Source: Pseudomonas hefeiensis (GTDB lineage Bacteria > Pseudomonadota > Gammaproteobacteria > Pseudomonadales > Pseudomonadaceae). Taken from it: DNA of 64,000 nt. The notes under the pieces are model-generated. The model was given only the letters and a program-made list of their open reading frames with translations, ran no database searches and was not told the origin of the DNA. The DNA lies in contig NZ_CP117449.1 in NCBI RefSeq assembly GCF_030687835.1, positions 5,084,001 through 5,148,000 of the forward strand, read 5' to 3'. The position numbers and the translations under genes were made by a program. Below, one piece after another: positions 1 to 6,711 of the stretch (position 1 is its first letter; every line of letters begins with the position of its first letter).

Positions 1-580
1 GCAGGACTTTGCCCGACAAAGATTTCGCCTGCCCCCGGCGCGCCAGCACATACAACTCGTTGACCGGCTTGGCGACAGCGTCATAACGGTGAGCCAGTCG
101 CGTCAGAAAACCCATGTCGGTTTCGTTGGACTGATCGATGTGCTCGATTTTTATCAGCGCCAGGTCCGGCGCCACACGCGGGGAAAACCCGTGCCTGGAG
201 GTCAACTGACGAAACAGCGCGCCCAGGGTCGTCGGCCCATGGCTGGCGGATCGGCGTTGCTTGAAACCGGTCTGATCGGCCGCACTGAACGGTGCTGCCG
301 TCGCGACAAGCGTCAGGCGCAAGGGAAACAGACTCGGCGTACGCCGGGTCACGACAAACTCGCCTTTATCCACCAGCCCCGACTCCAGATAGCCGACCCG
401 CAGGCCGATTTTCCCGCCCAGGCTGGGCAACCCTTCAAGCCCTTCCAGGCTGATGGTGAGCGTCAGTTGATCGGACTCGATCCCCGCCGCGTCGATGTGC
501 GTCCAACTGAGCAAGCGTTCGTTGAGCAGCGCCGCGTTCGCACCGTATATTTCCACCGCTGGCGTGAAACCCAGTGACAT
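1..580 (-). CDS. Tail hub protein, phage late control gpD family (partial)
   Basis: The reading frame opens at an ATG at 580, preceded by a strong AGGAGG Shine-Dalgarno, and runs off the left edge without a stop, so only about 193 residues are visible. The start reads MSLGFTPAVEIYGANAALLN and continues with the beta-rich pattern of P2 gpD-type hub proteins (for example VTRRTPSLFPLRLTLVATAA). In this family the protein forms the baseplate hub that joins tube and spike and is related to T4 gp27. It lies directly after the LysM-like X gene, as in P2 and R-pyocin clusters. The family assignment rests on sequence character and gene order; the C-terminus and any following lysis gene lie outside the window. 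Confidence 0.85.
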   Translation of the reverse strand, partial: MSLGFTPAVEIYGANAALLNERLLSWTHIDAAGIESDQLTLTISLEGLEGLPSLGGKIGLRVGYLESGLVDKGEFVVTRRTPSLFPLRLTLVATAAPFSAADQTGFKQRRSASHGPTTLGALFRQLTSRHGFSPRVAPDLALIKIEHIDQSNETDMGFLTRLAHRYDAVAKPVNELYVLARRGQAKSLSGKVL

Positions 581-589
581 ATTGCCTCC

Positions 590-802
590 TTAATCCCAGG
601 CCGAAACCGGTGTGGGTGCGACGGGTTGTAGATCCACTTCCGGCAGGACAATCCACACCCCCGCCGGCAATACCGGACCCCACTCGGCCAGTTTCGGATT
701 GAGTCGCCAGAGCGCCTCTTCGGCGGCATCGTCACAACGCTCAAGTTCGCGGTACAGCAACAGATTCACCGAATCACCGGCAATACTTCGAACCCTACGC
801 AT
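590..802 (-). CDS. Tail protein X (LysM-like baseplate glue protein)
   Basis: A 70-residue protein beginning MRRVRSIAGDSVNLLLYREL and containing the LysM-like pattern GDSVNLLLYRE, then NPKLAEWGPVLPAGVWIVLP. This matches P2 gpX, a small LysM-type protein of contractile tails. It overlaps the end of the U gene by 8 bp and is followed 9 bp later by the D gene, so all three are translationally linked. In R-type pyocins the equivalent protein fastens baseplate parts together; that role is inferred from the family. Confidence 0.85.
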   Translation of the reverse strand: MRRVRSIAGDSVNLLLYRELERCDDAAEEALWRLNPKLAEWGPVLPAGVWIVLPEVDLQPVAPTPVSAWD

Positions 803-1181
803 TGGCGAACTCCGTCAATTCAATCACCCAGCCGACCACCATCGCGGTGCCGTCATCAATGACCTCGGTCTGGGTTTCCGACACTCTGCTGATCTGCCAC
901 AGCCCCCAGTTGCGGCCGATGCCGTCAACCAACGGCACCGGAATGCGCTGGGCCTGTAATGCACGCAGCTCATCGAGTCGATCCATGGCGGTCGCGTACA
1001 TCGACTTGCCGGTGATCGTCAGCCCTTGCAGCCCTTGACCCACCTGGCTGGATTTGGGTTTGCTGGTGAGGATGTCGATGCTTTTCCAACCGCCGTCCGA
1101 GGTGCGGACCAGGGAGTGGTAAGCGAAGTTTCTGGACAGACCGAAAATGAAACTGCCCAGTGCCATTTGTTGGCGCATCAC
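795..1181 (-). CDS. Tail protein U (tail terminator or baseplate ripcord family)
   Basis: A 128-residue protein starting MMRQQMALGSFIFGLSRNFA, with the P2 gpU hallmarks: the N-terminal LGSFIFGL strand and a conserved W near the middle (NWGLWQISRV). Its start overlaps the tape-measure stop by 4 bp (ATGA). P2 gpU is needed to complete the tail. In R-pyocins the corresponding protein is a baseplate component. The position between tape measure and X is the canonical P2 order. Confidence 0.85.
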   Translation of the reverse strand: MMRQQMALGSFIFGLSRNFAYHSLVRTSDGGWKSIDILTSKPKSSQVGQGLQGLTITGKSMYATAMDRLDELRALQAQRIPVPLVDGIGRNWGLWQISRVSETQTEVIDDGTAMVVGWVIELTEFANA

Positions 1182-3358
1182 GTACCTCCGTCAGTCAGGG
1201 CCGCGTCACTGCGCATGGCCAGTGAGTTAGGCATGGTTGTCAGGCCGAACTGGCCCGAGAGCTGTTGCACCACCAGGTTGGCTAACTGACTGGCACTGGC
1301 CTGGTCCTGGCCGTTGATGTAGATGTTTGCGGTCATGGTGTTTTGTTGTGTGGCGGTCGGGGTGCTGGTCAGGTCTTTGCTGACCTGGTCTGGAGCGGCG
1401 AGTCTGTCAGTGGGTGCGACGAGTTTTTCGCCCAGAGACGCCCCGGCATCGCTCCCCAACCAACCGCCCAGCAGCCCGCCGATCAGGCCACCAATAGCAG
1501 TGCCGACCACCGGAACAACACTGCCCAAAGCGGCACCGGCCGCGGACCCTGCGGCAGCGCCTGCCCAGCCGCCACCTGCGGCTCCCAGGCCTGCGCCCAT
1601 CATCCGTTTGTCGCCGGTAAGCACACCCTCGGTCACATCAGCGACGGCGCCGACCACTTTTAATGGCCCAGGCGCGTTGCGCGTCATCGAGCGCAATGAG
1701 GCCGTTGGGCCGAGTGAGGAACGCCCGACGGTCCCCCGCGAGCCTCGTGTACTCACCCGTATTTTCGGCCTTCTCGTGGATTCGGGACGCTGGCTGGCAT
1801 TGCTTGTATCCAGCTTCTTCGCACGAGGTTTTTTCCTGAAGTCTTCGGAGATCACCTCACCCAATCGGCCGGGAAGGTGCGGGGCAGCCCTACCTAACAC
1901 CCGCTTGGCCACCTGACTGGACATCTCATCCACTACGGCCTTGAGCAGCACACCCACCAGCGGTTTGATCGCCGCGGCAACAAGCACAATTGCAGCGGTG
2001 GCTTTAGGGGAGGATTCAGCCAATTCACTCATGCCATCGGCCAGCGAACCCAGCCACTGGAACGAGGTATCCGCCGAAGGCATCAGGGCATTTCCCGTAG
2101 CCACCGACAAACGCTCGCTACGGGCATTGAGGATGTTCAACTGGCCTTGTTGGGTTTTCGACAGAGCCAACGCGTCCTGCCGCACCGAGCCGTCGTTGCC
2201 CAATTGCGACGTGGCATATTGGCTTGGGTCTTTCACCTGCAAAAAGGCTGCGTTCACATCAGGCAGTTTCTGCGCCATGCGCAGCACCGCCTCATCGCCA
2301 TTGCCGAAGAGCGTGCCGGCAAGGGCCGAGCGCTTTTCGGCCGGTTGCGCGTTCAAGGCCGCCAGCACCGTCATCACCGTGCCAGACACCGTGTCCTTGT
2401 CACGCAAACCGCTCGCCACCGCCGTGGGCGCCAGACCCAGCTGTTTCCAGGCCGTTTGCTCGGTGGCGGAGGTCTGGTCACCCTTGCCCAAGGCCGTTGT
2501 GAAACTATCCAGCGCCACCCCGGCTTCAGCTTGTTGGGTACCGGTATTGAGCAATGCCGCCGTCAACGCGGCGGCTTGTGCAGGGGCCAGGCCCGCCGTC
2601 GTCGCAGCCGCACCGTCACGCTGCAAGACCGCACCGATCTCAGCCGCTTTCGCACCATTGGGTAATTTGCCCAATTGGTTGGCGGCATCCGCCAAGTCAA
2701 AGGCTTGCGCGCCGCTGAGCTTCATGGAGATGCGCCAGTCGGCCAGCATTTCGGCGGCCTTCATGGCCGGCATCTCGAACGCCGCCGCGGTGACGCCAGC
2801 ATCCGAGGCGAAATTCGACAGGACCAACTGTCGCTCCGAGGCATCGTGCACATCGCTACCGATGCCTTTCCTGGCCGCCTGGCTTTGCATCCTCACCACT
2901 TCAACCGCCGTGGTGCCCCCGGCCGCCACCAGCGGTGCGGTGGCGATCTGCTGGGTTGACTCAGCCACCTGTTGAATCTGGCGCGGCCCGAATTGGGTGG
3001 CCTTTTTCAGATCGGCCATGGCCGAATCCATCGCTATCGCAGGTTTGAGCAGCACCGGTGGTTCGATACCGCCACCCGACTTACCCTTAGGCTCACTGGC
3101 TGACTCACCCTTGGCGCCGGCGCCCATCGTTTGGGAGAACAATCGTTGCGCCGACAGTTTCACGGTCAGCGACTCAATCGCCGTGGTCAGCAACCCGAGT
3201 TTGAGCCCGAGTTTTTCCAGCACCAGATCGAGGCTCGACAGCTGATCCCCGGCGAACGCACCTTGCGCTGACACACCACTCGTGAGACTGGTATTACCGA
3301 ACGCCAGTCCACTCTCATTAAAGGCTGCGTATTTGAGCGAATATCTATCGTCCGCCAT
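1178..3358 (-). CDS. Tail tape measure protein (gpT family)
   Basis: A 726-residue protein, by far the longest of the tail genes after the fibre, placed between E/E' and U as the P2 T gene is. It shows long helical alanine-rich stretches, an AAAIKPLVGVLLKAVV membrane-like segment near residues 455-475, a basic linker around 505-545, and a glycine-zipper region near residues 590-660 (GAGLGAAGGGWAGAAAGSAA and following). Tape-measure proteins set tail length and may act in membrane passage. At this size the tail would be shorter than that of a typical P2-like phage, which fits a pyocin-like particle; that length estimate is inference. Confidence 0.88.
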   Translation of the reverse strand: MADDRYSLKYAAFNESGLAFGNTSLTSGVSAQGAFAGDQLSSLDLVLEKLGLKLGLLTTAIESLTVKLSAQRLFSQTMGAGAKGESASEPKGKSGGGIEPPVLLKPAIAMDSAMADLKKATQFGPRQIQQVAESTQQIATAPLVAAGGTTAVEVVRMQSQAARKGIGSDVHDASERQLVLSNFASDAGVTAAAFEMPAMKAAEMLADWRISMKLSGAQAFDLADAANQLGKLPNGAKAAEIGAVLQRDGAAATTAGLAPAQAAALTAALLNTGTQQAEAGVALDSFTTALGKGDQTSATEQTAWKQLGLAPTAVASGLRDKDTVSGTVMTVLAALNAQPAEKRSALAGTLFGNGDEAVLRMAQKLPDVNAAFLQVKDPSQYATSQLGNDGSVRQDALALSKTQQGQLNILNARSERLSVATGNALMPSADTSFQWLGSLADGMSELAESSPKATAAIVLVAAAIKPLVGVLLKAVVDEMSSQVAKRVLGRAAPHLPGRLGEVISEDFRKKPRAKKLDTSNASQRPESTRRPKIRVSTRGSRGTVGRSSLGPTASLRSMTRNAPGPLKVVGAVADVTEGVLTGDKRMMGAGLGAAGGGWAGAAAGSAAGAALGSVVPVVGTAIGGLIGGLLGGWLGSDAGASLGEKLVAPTDRLAAPDQVSKDLTSTPTATQQNTMTANIYINGQDQASASQLANLVVQQLSGQFGLTTMPNSLAMRSDAALTDGGT

Positions 3359-3364
3359 CCCGCT

Positions 3365-4071
3365 CTACTCCTGTTTCACGCCAAGGCGAGTCATCGCGAT
3401 GTCGTAACGACGTAATGCCTTGCCGACGTCCCACTCCAGAATTTCCGCTTCACTTATCGGGTAAATGAGCGGCACCACATCGAGGATCACTTCGATGTCG
3501 CGCTCCGAAAGAAGTCCGCCGGTTTGTTTAAAAAATCGTCGATGCGTACCTGAAGCTGTGTCCAGTCAGGCACGGTCAGCAGGTCCAGATCGGGAATCAT
3601 CAAGCCGGTGCAATGGGCGGTGATGAACTCGGCGCGTTCCTTGGCCGTCTTCAGTTTTTTCATCGCCTTGGTCGCTCGTAGCACGGGCATTTCCAGGGTC
3701 AGCGAGGTCAGGCTGCGGCCAGCGACGTTGAGCGTTTGGAGCAGTTGTACCTGGTCGGGGTCGTCCGACTCTGTTTCAGCTTCAGCGACCTGCCCCAAGA
3801 AGTACGACGCCGGACGAGTCGACATTTCGTGTACGTACTGCGCAATGCTCACGTAGTCCGGGCGCTTGAGCTGATCCAGCTCCTTGACCGACAGGCCGGT
3901 GGCCAATTTGGCCAGCTCGAAAAACTGGTCGTCCTCATCGTCGCCGGCACGGGCCAGGGCGTCTTTCTGTGCGACGTAGAACAGCGGCTTGAGCTGAAGC
4001 TGCTCGATTTGCGCCCCGTCGTCACCGGTGATCGGCGACAACAGGGCGTGAACAGGAGGTGTCCAGAACAT
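3365..4071 (-). CDS. Tail assembly protein E+E' made by -1 frameshift
   Basis: Ribosomes that slip back one base at the T TTA AAC heptamer (3526-3532) leave the E frame and read 49 further codons to a TAG at 3365-3367. The added part starts QTGGLLSERDIEVILDVVPL and contains EAEILEWDVGKALRRYDIAM, then ends GVKQE. This matches the known E+E' arrangement of P2, where a low-level -1 product acts as tail assembly chaperone with E. The stop lies 6 bp before the tape-measure start at 3358. The heptamer and open -1 frame are seen directly; actual slippage is inferred. Confidence 0.8.
3487..4071 (-). CDS. Tail assembly chaperone E, internally duplicated
   Basis: The zero-frame product is 194 residues if the ATG at 4071 is used. 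That start has AAGGAA eight bases upstream, whereas the in-frame ATGs at 4128 and 4095 lack a ribosome binding site. P2 gpE is about half this size. Here two similar blocks occur: FFELAKLATGLSVKELDQLK followed by RPDYVSIAQYV, and AEFITAHCTGLMIPDLDLLT followed by VPDWTQLQVRI; each ends in a KPA or RPA plus aromatic motif. Only the second block precedes the frameshift site. The protein assembles the tube around the tape measure in relatives. Confidence 0.8.
   Translation of the reverse strand: MFWTPPVHALLSPITGDDGAQIEQLQLKPLFYVAQKDALARAGDDEDDQFFELAKLATGLSVKELDQLKRPDYVSIAQYVHEMSTRPASYFLGQVAEAETESDDPDQVQLLQTLNVAGRSLTSLTLEMPVLRATKAMKKLKTAKERAEFITAHCTGLMIPDLDLLTVPDWTQLQVRIDDFLNKPADFFRSATSK
3526..3532 (-). 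promoter_or_regulatory. Programmed -1 ribosomal frameshift site (TTTAAAC)
   Basis: On the minus strand the E reading frame reads GAT TTT TTA AAC AAA. This gives the canonical X XXY YYZ heptamer T TTA AAC in the correct frame, six codon-lengths before a short zero-frame tail of the E gene. The -1 frame is open on both sides and leads to the conserved E' extension. I did not find a convincing pseudoknot by eye; only a weak ACTTC/GAAGT pairing lies downstream. Confidence 0.8.
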
Positions 4072-4148
4072 GAAATGAATTCCTTGGTCAATCATGGGAA
4101 GTTGCGCGGTGCCGGTCAGTGACCGCAAAACTCCAGGCCGGCGAGCCC

Positions 4149-4240
4149 CTGTGGGAGCGGGCTTGCTCGCGAAAGCGATGGTTCAGGCAACATTGATGTT
4201 GAAGCTGATGGCCCCTTCGCGAGCAAGCCCGCTCCCACAG
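4149..4240. repeat. REP pair (BIME) inside the tail operon
   Basis: Two inverted REP units, CTGTGGGAGCGGGCTTGCTC at 4149 and its complement ending CCCGCTCCCACAG at 4240, flank a 40-base spacer. They lie in the 142-base gap between the E and tube genes. The units match the REP type found at many other intergenic sites of this window. Confidence 0.9.
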
Positions 4241-4270
4241 GAGGTCTGCGTTCAACTGGCAAGCATTTGT

Positions 4271-4777
4271 TTAGGGCAACAGCACCGCTCGACGAGCATC
4301 GCCGAGAATGTCGACACCGTTGAGCACGAACTTCTGGGTGCGCACGTCGATGTCGATCACCGGGATACCGTTTTCGAGACGGTTGTAGGTGCGGCAGGCC
4401 AGCTCAAGTGTCGTGGTGGGTTTGTCGCCCATCTTCAGCTTGGCCTCTTCCAGGGATTTGAGCTTGCCGCCGACGGTGTGGTAGGTGAACCAGGTGTTGC
4501 CATCCTGATCCTGACCTGCTTCACGCACGTTCAGCAGAATGTCATCGCCCAGTTGCACACCCAGGGCGAGCATGATTTCCGGCCCGGCCCCTTGCAGGAC
4601 GAGGGTAGCGTTCAGCACCTTGCCGCTCTTGGCCATTTCTTCGGCGATGAAGCGTCCACCGACCATCGCCTCCATGTCGAACTCGATCTTCGGCGGGCTG
4701 AACTCTTCCACCGTCGCCGACAACGGCAGGCCTTGCAGGGTGGCCGCGATGGCCTGTCTTACGCGGTTGGTAAACAT
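4271..4777 (-). CDS. Major tail tube protein (gpFII family)
   Basis: A 168-residue protein starting MFTNRVRQAIAATLQGLPLS, with the P2 FII-type core FSPPKIEFDMEAMVGGRFIA and the C-terminal VIDIDVRTQKFVLNGVDIL. It forms the rigid inner tube through which the tape measure passes. Its ATG shares one base with the sheath stop (TAATG), a tight coupling that suits two proteins made in similar large amounts. Length and order match the FII gene of P2-like phages and R-pyocins. Confidence 0.93.
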   Translation of the reverse strand: MFTNRVRQAIAATLQGLPLSATVEEFSPPKIEFDMEAMVGGRFIAEEMAKSGKVLNATLVLQGAGPEIMLALGVQLGDDILLNVREAGQDQDGNTWFTYHTVGGKLKSLEEAKLKMGDKPTTTLELACRTYNRLENGIPVIDIDVRTQKFVLNGVDILGDARRAVLLP

Positions 4778-5943
4778 TAGAGAACGTCCTCCAGGAACTG
4801 CTCGATGATTTCATCGCGGGCATTGAGTTGATAAATCATGTGTTCGTTCGGCGCGTAGCGGCCGTAGTCGATGACCACGTACCAGGTGCCGTTCTTGTAC
4901 TTCTCGACACTGTTCAATTCCGGGTGCAGGTACACGCTGCCACCGGGGATGGTTTCGTCGGCGACCAGGGTTTGCAGCCAGTCGTTGATGCGCTTGACCT
5001 CCTGGTCCATGAAGGATTTGGTCAGGTTCTTGGCCATGGCCTTTTGGCCGGCTTTCACCAGCTTGCGGCTGATGGCATCTTCAAGGCCGACGTAGCTGAT
5101 GAACTTGCCGGTGACGGAGCGGTTACCCAGCAGCGAGAAGCCGCCGAGAATGGTCCGGGCGTAGTAGCAAACGCCGTAGCGGTTGAGCAGATCGCCTTCG
5201 GTGGAGGTGTCGAGGATGTTGTATTCCACGGTGCGCGAGACGTCTTCGGCATAGGTCACCTGATTGCCCGGGCTCTCCCATTGTTTGACCTTGGCCAGTG
5301 CGGCGATGGCCAGGCTCGACGGCGCCAGGAAGACGTTTTTCTTCGCAACCTTGGAGTACACCGCCGGCATGTTATGCACCACCAGGCAACGGTCGAAACC
5401 GAGGTCCGCACCGCCCAGTTCCTGGCTGTAAGTCACTTGATCAGCAACCGCCGCGTCCTTGCCGTCGAGCACCACACGCGCCTTGATGCGCTTGCCAAAC
5501 GAGGCGAACTCGCTCGCTACCGCCTTGGTGCCAGTGAAACCTGGCGCACCTATGATGGTCAGGTCTTCAGCGACCCCACTGAGCGCCGCCAGACCGAGTT
5601 TGCGTCCGGTCTCGGCCTCGATGCCGCCAATGACGTTGTTCTGCGTGTCGGCCGGTGTGGCACCCTCTTCGACGATGACCACGTAGACCGGCACCTTGAC
5701 CACTTTGAGAATCTGGTAAACCGCGTGAAACAGCGTCCCCGCCTCAGCACCGGTCGGGTCCAACTGGGCCTGAGTGGTGAAGCTGTTGATGCGGAATGGG
5801 GTGTTTTTCGGAATCAGCACGTTGGCATTCGGCGCGGTGCCGACCAGCCCGATAACGTTGTCACCCAGGCCACCCATGGCCTCGGGAGATTCAGTGGCAT
5901 TGACGGTGATGCCGTTGTGCTCGAAGTTCAAAACCTCAGCCAT
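4777..5943 (-). CDS. Contractile tail sheath protein (gpFI family)
   Basis: A 388-residue protein starting MAEVLNFEHNGITVNATESP. It carries the sheath-family signatures AAPNANVLIPKNTPFRIN-like N-terminal strands (seen as GLVGTAPNANVLIPKNTPFR) and the conserved C-terminal VKRINDWLQTLVADETIPGG, followed by GRYAPNEHMIYQLNARDEII. The sheath surrounds the tube and contracts to drive it into the target cell. Size is typical (P2 FI is 396 residues). It is preceded by a 69-codon gene with 2 bp between them. Confidence 0.95.
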   Translation of the reverse strand: MAEVLNFEHNGITVNATESPEAMGGLGDNVIGLVGTAPNANVLIPKNTPFRINSFTTQAQLDPTGAEAGTLFHAVYQILKVVKVPVYVVIVEEGATPADTQNNVIGGIEAETGRKLGLAALSGVAEDLTIIGAPGFTGTKAVASEFASFGKRIKARVVLDGKDAAVADQVTYSQELGGADLGFDRCLVVHNMPAVYSKVAKKNVFLAPSSLAIAALAKVKQWESPGNQVTYAEDVSRTVEYNILDTSTEGDLLNRYGVCYYARTILGGFSLLGNRSVTGKFISYVGLEDAISRKLVKAGQKAMAKNLTKSFMDQEVKRINDWLQTLVADETIPGGSVYLHPELNSVEKYKNGTWYVVIDYGRYAPNEHMIYQLNARDEIIEQFLEDVL

Positions 5944-5945
5944 GG

Positions 5946-6155
5946 TTATTCAGCCTTTTTTGGGGCGGCCTTTTTGGCCGGGTTTGATGTAGAAGCCGAT
6001 TCACCGGCCTCGGTTTTTTTCAGCTGCAGACGACCGGCGCTGCGCCAGGCGTTGGCCTCGACGTCGAGCAGGTCTAGTTCCTGGCCGACGCTCGACCAAT
6101 GGCCGCCGCTGGTGGGGAATGGGAGGAGCACGGTGTAGGTTTGGCGTAGTGCCAT
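5946..6155 (-). CDS. Small tail-cluster protein of unknown function
   Basis: A 69-residue protein, MALRQTYTVLLPFPTSGGHW at the N-terminus and an alanine/lysine-rich tail ending AKKAAPKKAE. It begins 18 bases after a strong terminator and has a GGAG about 8 bases before the ATG. It ends 2 bp before the sheath start. I do not recognise a named family. The basic, low-complexity C-terminus and its place next to the sheath suggest a minor structural or assembly part specific to this tailocin type; that is inference. Confidence 0.65.
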   Translation of the reverse strand: MALRQTYTVLLPFPTSGGHWSSVGQELDLLDVEANAWRSAGRLQLKKTEAGESASTSNPAKKAAPKKAE

Positions 6156-6173
6156 TTGGGTTCTCCAGATACG

Positions 6174-6200
6174 AAAAAGCCCCGTGTGTGCGGGGCTGTT
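6174..6200 (-). terminator. Intrinsic terminator before the sheath block
   Basis: On the minus strand AGCCCCG, a short loop, then CGGGGCT is followed by TTTTT. It lies between the fibre chaperone gene and the 69-codon gene, within what should be one tail operon. Confidence 0.8.
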
Positions 6201-6230
6201 GTTAGGTTTTTGTTATGTTGCGGAAAAGAA

Positions 6231-6256
6231 AACGCCCCGTTGGTGCGGGGCGTTTA
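6231..6256 (-). terminator. Intrinsic terminator overlapping the fibre-chaperone stop
   Basis: On the minus strand AACGCCCCG, loop CACCAA, CGGGGCGTT is followed by TTCTTTT. The first arm overlaps the stop codon of the fibre chaperone gene. Together with the hairpin at 6174-6200 it forms a tandem terminator. Confidence 0.82.
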
Positions 6257-6652
6257 TTGGAGTTGCAGATCAATCCAAGACGGTGGTATTGGACGCAGCC
6301 CTGTGTCAGGGAATAGCTCGGACTGAGGCCAGTCGCGCAACTTTTGAAGGTAATCGAGCAAATCTACAAATTGCTCATTATTGAGTGTCGTCGTCCGCCC
6401 CAAGTCCTGCTCGTCGCGATGCCGATCACGCAGCCATTGACGAGCTGTCAGCTCGCCGTCGCGCCATAGGCGCTCAGTCGCGATACGCTCCTCCAGCACC
6501 GCGACCTTCTCGACGAAAACCTCATTCTCAAAGAGCCAACCAGTTTGAACCTGCACAGCACACGACCGCCATTTAAGGTCGGGGTGATAACGCCCTTCCG
6601 GATCAACGTCCGTCGTTTCGAGAACGACACCCTCTTGTACCAATGCCCACAT
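6254..6652 (-). CDS. Tail fibre assembly chaperone (tfa family)
   Basis: A 132-residue protein starting MWALVQEGVVLETTDVDPEG. The C-terminal half has the tail-assembly-chaperone pattern ERLWRDGELTARQWLRDRHR DEQ in which R...L..W..RHRDE is typical of proteins with the Phage_tail_APC domain, then a short LLDYLQKLRDWP helix. Such chaperones help the fibre trimerise and are usually matched to the fibre tip. Its ATG follows the restored fibre stop (6662-6664) by only 9 bp and has AGGAAAGG upstream, which supports the view that the fibre frame ending at 6662 is the authentic one. Confidence 0.85.
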   Translation of the reverse strand: MWALVQEGVVLETTDVDPEGRYHPDLKWRSCAVQVQTGWLFENEVFVEKVAVLEERIATERLWRDGELTARQWLRDRHRDEQDLGRTTTLNNEQFVDLLDYLQKLRDWPQSELFPDTGLRPIPPSWIDLQLQ

Positions 6653-6711
6653 GGCCTTTCCTCAGTAAGTGATAAATACGCAGCCGTCTGCGCCAGATTG
6701 CGATCGGGTCT

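Noticed and set aside
3533..4128. Use of the ATG at 4128 for the E gene
   Set aside because: No ribosome binding site; the ATG at 4071 has AAGGAA and starts closer to the family N-terminus.
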